A stretch of 64,000 nucleotides of DNA from Candidatus Sulfopaludibacter sp. SbA3 (lineage in GTDB: Bacteria > Acidobacteriota > Terriglobia > Bryobacterales > Bryobacteraceae), in assembly GCA_945890485.1 (NCBI GenBank), contig CAMDCN010000021.1, forward strand, positions 85,834 through 149,833. Reading direction: 5' to 3'. Below are positions 61,034 to 64,000 of this stretch, piece after piece (the stretch's first letter is position 1; the number at the start of each line of letters is the position of its first letter). Made by a program: the position numbers and the translations under genes. Under the pieces are notes generated by a model, which ran no database searches, was not told where the DNA came from, and saw only the letters and a program-made list of their open reading frames with translations.

Positions 61034-63451
61034 GTGAGAGCAAAGTGGTGGCGGGCTTGGCGCTGGGGCGAAGCGGGACGGTGGTTCCGCGATCTGCGGT
61101 TGGCTGGTCGCTCCCTCCGCCGGCGTCCAGGATTTCTTTGCCTCGCGGTGATGGCTCTGGCGACTGGCATCGGGGCTGCGAGTGCGATGTTCGCGATCGT
61201 CTATGCGACGTTGCTGGCGCCGTTGCCCTATCCGGACTACGAACGGATCGTCGTGATTCACGACCAACTGCTGGGCGACCCGGGATCGCGGAACCTGGCG
61301 AGCCCAGCGCAGGTGCAGGCGTGGCGGGAAGGCGCCGACTCCTTCGCTGCGTTAGGGGGTTTTACGGACGCCTTCTTCACATTGACAGGCGGGGGGCAGG
61401 ACGCGGAACGCATCCCCGCGCTGTTGGCTTCTGCTGAGGTGTTGGCGATCCTCGGCGCGCATCCGCTGGCAGGCAGGATTTACTCGGGGACAGAGACTGG
61501 TGCGGCGCGCGGGGGGCTCCTGGTATCGGAATCCCTTTGGCGACGGCGATTTGGCGACGCGAAGCTGAACGGCCAGACGATCGTAGTAGACGATGAGGCA
61601 ACGGAAGTGACCGGAGTCCTGCCTGCTAGTTTTCAGTTTCTGGATCGGCGCTACGAGGCGATTCGGCCATTGCCCCCGCTGGCGAGTCGATCGGCGGAGG
61701 CTAATCAGCGATTTCGGTATGTGACAGTGCTGGGGCGGCTTCGGCCCGGCGCCTCAACGGCGAGGGCGACCAAGCAGTTGGCGGCCGTGGCGCAGCGGCT
61801 GGGGGAGAAGTTTCCCAAAATTGACGCCGGGCGGACCGTGACCATGACGCCGCTTGATGAGATCCTGCGGGGACCGAACCGGGCGAGGACTTGGCTGGCC
61901 ATGGCGGCCGTCTGTTCGCTGCTGTTGATGGCGTGTCTGAACGTGGGGAGTTTGCTGTTGGGCAGGAATCTGCAGCGGCAGCGGGAATTAACGGTGCGGC
62001 TTGCGTTGGGCGCGGGGCGCAGCGACCTGTTCCGCCAGTTGGCTTGCGAAGCCTTGGTGCTGGCGCTAATGGGCGGTGCGGCGGGTCTGCTGTTGGCGGA
62101 GCTGGGGTTGAGAGTGTTCGGGCAGCCCGAGATCAACGCTGCCTCAGTGGCGTTTGCCGCGATCGCGGCGGCCGCAGCGGCGACGGGCATTTCGGTGCTG
62201 CCGCTCCGGCAGGTGGAGCGACTCGGCATAGCCGGATTGCGTCAAGGCGGAATGGGCGCCGCCGGCAGCGAGGCGAGTATGTTGAGCCGGGGTATCTTAC
62301 TGGGGGCAGAGGTGGCGCTGGCGATGCTGCTACTCGTTAGCGCGGGCACGGCAGTACGAAGCCTAATCCGGGTTCTGGAGACGGACCCGGGGTTTCAGCC
62401 GCATGGCGCCGTGGCGATGGAGCTGTCGATGTCTCGCCGAAACCGGCCAGGACAAGATGGCGAAGCGTTTCTGCGGAGGATGGAGGCGGAGTTGCTGCCG
62501 ATTCCGGGAGTGCGGTCGATCGGCCTGACCAACCGGCTTCCGCTGGGAGGCGACCGGAGTACCCGGGCGGTCAGTATTGGGGCGGCGCCAGATCCAGCGC
62601 GACAGGAGATGATGGAAATCCGCCGGGTGAGCCCGGGATTTTTCGATGCGATGGGGATGCGGCTGGTGCGTGGACGCGGGCTTTCCGGCCGGGACACCCA
62701 GGACACGGGCCGAGTGGTCCTGGTGAACCATCGCTTTGCGGAGCGCTACTTCGGGGCGGGCGACCCGGTGGGGCGGCAACTGTTGATTCAAGAGGGGCTG
62801 GATCCACAGCCAGCCGAGATTGTGGGAGTGGTGAATGATATTCGTCAGGCGGGGTTGGCGGCCGACCCGCAGCCGGAGGTGTATGTCTCGCTTTTCGTTC
62901 ACCCAGCTCCCGTGGTGACCTTGGTTGTGCGCGGAGTTGGCGGGACCGAGGAGTTGTTGCCAGCGGTGCGCCACCGATTGGCAAAGCTCGATCCGGCGAT
63001 GGCGTTGGCTCCGGCGCTTCCGTTGACGGATCTGATTCAAGGCTCGGCAGGGCCTCAGCGTTTCCTGGCACTCGTGCTGACGGCCTTTTCGTTGCTGGCA
63101 CTGCTGTTGGCGGCGGTGGGCATCTATGGTGTGGCGACGTTTTCTGTGGCGCGGCGGCGAGGGGAGCTGGGGATCCGGATTGCGTTGGGGGCGGGCACTT
63201 TCGACATCGTGGGGCTGGTGCTGGGATGGGTGGCGCGGGTAGTGCTGGCGGGGATGGTGGTGGGGACTGGTTTGAGTTTAGCGGTGAACCGATGGGCGAT
63301 TGCGTATGTGAGTGGGCTGGACGCGCCCGGGTTCGCGGTGGTGGCGGCGGCGGGGCTTTTGTTTTTGGCTACCGCTTTGCTGGCAGGTGTTGGGCCAGCG
63401 CTGAGCGCTTCGTTGGTGGATCCGGCGGTTGCGCAGCGGTCCGTCGACTGA
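61034..63451 (+). CDS. ADOP-family (acidobacterial duplicated orphan permease) ABC-type permease
   Basis: An 805-residue protein with two FtsX/MacB_PCD units: a first transmembrane segment (RPGFLCLAVMALATGIGAAS), a periplasmic MacB_PCD domain, three helices around ARTWLAMAAVCSLLLMACLN, a second unit beginning MLSRGILLGAEVALAMLLLV, another periplasmic domain (VNHRFAERYFGAGDPVGRQL) and final helices with RRRGELGIRIALGAGTFDIV. No ABC ATPase is nearby, hence 'orphan'. The family is massively expanded in Acidobacteria and unassigned in function. The start is uncertain (GTG 61034 or TTG 60980). Confidence 0.88.
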   Translation: MRAKWWRAWRWGEAGRWFRDLRLAGRSLRRRPGFLCLAVMALATGIGAASAMFAIVYATLLAPLPYPDYERIVVIHDQLLGDPGSRNLASPAQVQAWREGADSFAALGGFTDAFFTLTGGGQDAERIPALLASAEVLAILGAHPLAGRIYSGTETGAARGGLLVSESLWRRRFGDAKLNGQTIVVDDEATEVTGVLPASFQFLDRRYEAIRPLPPLASRSAEANQRFRYVTVLGRLRPGASTARATKQLAAVAQRLGEKFPKIDAGRTVTMTPLDEILRGPNRARTWLAMAAVCSLLLMACLNVGSLLLGRNLQRQRELTVRLALGAGRSDLFRQLACEALVLALMGGAAGLLLAELGLRVFGQPEINAASVAFAAIAAAAAATGISVLPLRQVERLGIAGLRQGGMGAAGSEASMLSRGILLGAEVALAMLLLVSAGTAVRSLIRVLETDPGFQPHGAVAMELSMSRRNRPGQDGEAFLRRMEAELLPIPGVRSIGLTNRLPLGGDRSTRAVSIGAAPDPARQEMMEIRRVSPGFFDAMGMRLVRGRGLSGRDTQDTGRVVLVNHRFAERYFGAGDPVGRQLLIQEGLDPQPAEIVGVVNDIRQAGLAADPQPEVYVSLFVHPAPVVTLVVRGVGGTEELLPAVRHRLAKLDPAMALAPALPLTDLIQGSAGPQRFLALVLTAFSLLALLLAAVGIYGVATFSVARRRGELGIRIALGAGTFDIVGLVLGWVARVVLAGMVVGTGLSLAVNRWAIAYVSGLDAPGFAVVAAAGLLFLATALLAGVGPALSASLVDPAVAQRSVD

Positions 63452-63858
63452 AGGATAGCCGCGCGTGGAGTTGGCCAGCTTCCCAACTGGAATGCCCTTT
63501 CTCGTGGACAGTGACTGGGTAGAGAACCAGGAGGGACGTCAGGAGGAATAACCTTTTCGCTTATCTGCCTGTGAAACGGTTCCGGCCAGGTTCGACAAAT
63601 CGTTGTGGATGGTGGGCCGACATTCGAGGGCGAATTCGGGAGTGCTGGGCCGAGGGGATCGACTCTGCCGCTGGCGGGGCCTTCGTGTCCTTGGCTTTGA
63701 GGCGGAGCTCTTCGGCCAAATGGTTTCGGGCGATTCCGAGGACGAGGGAATGCAGGGCGTCGATGGCGCGGAGTTTGCGGCCCGGGGGGCAAGCAGGGCG
63801 GCGAGCAGAGTTTCCTCGGTTAGTTTTTAGGTTGGGGAGGATGGGTGGTAACAATGAA
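63452..63858. other. Region between permease and rRNA operon end
   Basis: About 400 bases. A minus-strand frame at 63561-63800 contains KLRAIDALHSLVLGIARNHL then AEELRLKAKDTKAPPAAES, which reads protein-like, but its start would lie in the 5S gene and its end is poor; it may be a gene relic. Nothing else is recognisable. Confidence 0.35.
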
Positions 63859-63888
63859 AAACGGCCTGATTGTTGAATCAGGCCGTTT
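63859..63888 (-). terminator. Rho-independent terminator of the rRNA operon
   Basis: A perfect 13-bp stem (AAACGGCCTGATT, loop of 4) followed on the minus strand by TTCATTG after the stem's own T run. It lies 12 bases beyond the 5S 3' end and reads in the direction of the rRNA operon. Confidence 0.85.
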
Positions 63889-63900
63889 GTAGAATTAATT

Positions 63901-64000
<100 letters not shown>

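Overview
The window looks like a chromosomal segment of an Acidobacteriota member close to Bryobacterales/Solibacter. The case rests on a C-terminal domain of the kind called TIGR03437 in Solibacter (15664-18903), an ADOP-type orphan permease (61034-63451), many exported proteins ending their signal peptide in AQ/GQ, LPS-type lipid A genes next to hopanoid genes, and high GC. This is recognition from memory; no search was run.

Layout. 1-2.9 kb: the start of an ECF sigma factor running off the left edge, a degraded IS66 remnant, and a HigBA-like toxin-antitoxin pair. 2.8-9.3 kb (minus): recO-glyQ-glyS-ppdK, tightly packed and closed by a strong terminator. 9.3-20.7 kb: a thioesterase, a membrane spermidine-synthase-like protein, exported proteins, a TetR/DUF4260 divergent pair with candidate operators, a large SBBP-repeat surface protein, an SMP-30 protein and truA. 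20.7-29.2 kb: a chemotaxis locus (cheW-cheA-cheR-cheD-cheY-cheX-cheB) facing a divergent TonB-domain protein and a methyl-accepting receptor with a possible CheR-tether pentapeptide. 29.2-32.1 kb: argF-argH-argR behind two ARG boxes. 32.1-42.7 kb (minus): an isoprenoid/hopanoid operon (ispH, shc, hpnA, hpnG, two alcohol dehydrogenases, hpnC, hpnD), preceded by a WaaA-LpxK fusion. 42.7-51.1 kb: cyclophilin, msrA, tRNA-Ser(GCU), hom, CBM9-like exported proteins and pyrR-pyrB-pyrC.

51.1-56.6 kb is an accessory graveyard. It holds a two-hairpin repeat whose sister copy lies at 2.8 kb, an IS701-like transposase tail, a zinc-ribbon/coiled-coil gene open except for two in-frame stops, two decayed DUF433/DUF5615 modules and a collapsed nucleotidyltransferase/HEPN remnant.

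57.2-60.8 kb holds the most unusual system seen here: an exosortase fused to a CPBP membrane protease (exosortase E type), followed by a 58-residue peptide that is almost only a signal peptide plus a VPELNP sorting signal, and then an HTTM-like polytopic protein. The window ends in an ADOP permease and, on the minus strand, the 3' part of a 5S rRNA with its terminator, the tail of an rRNA operon lying beyond the right edge.
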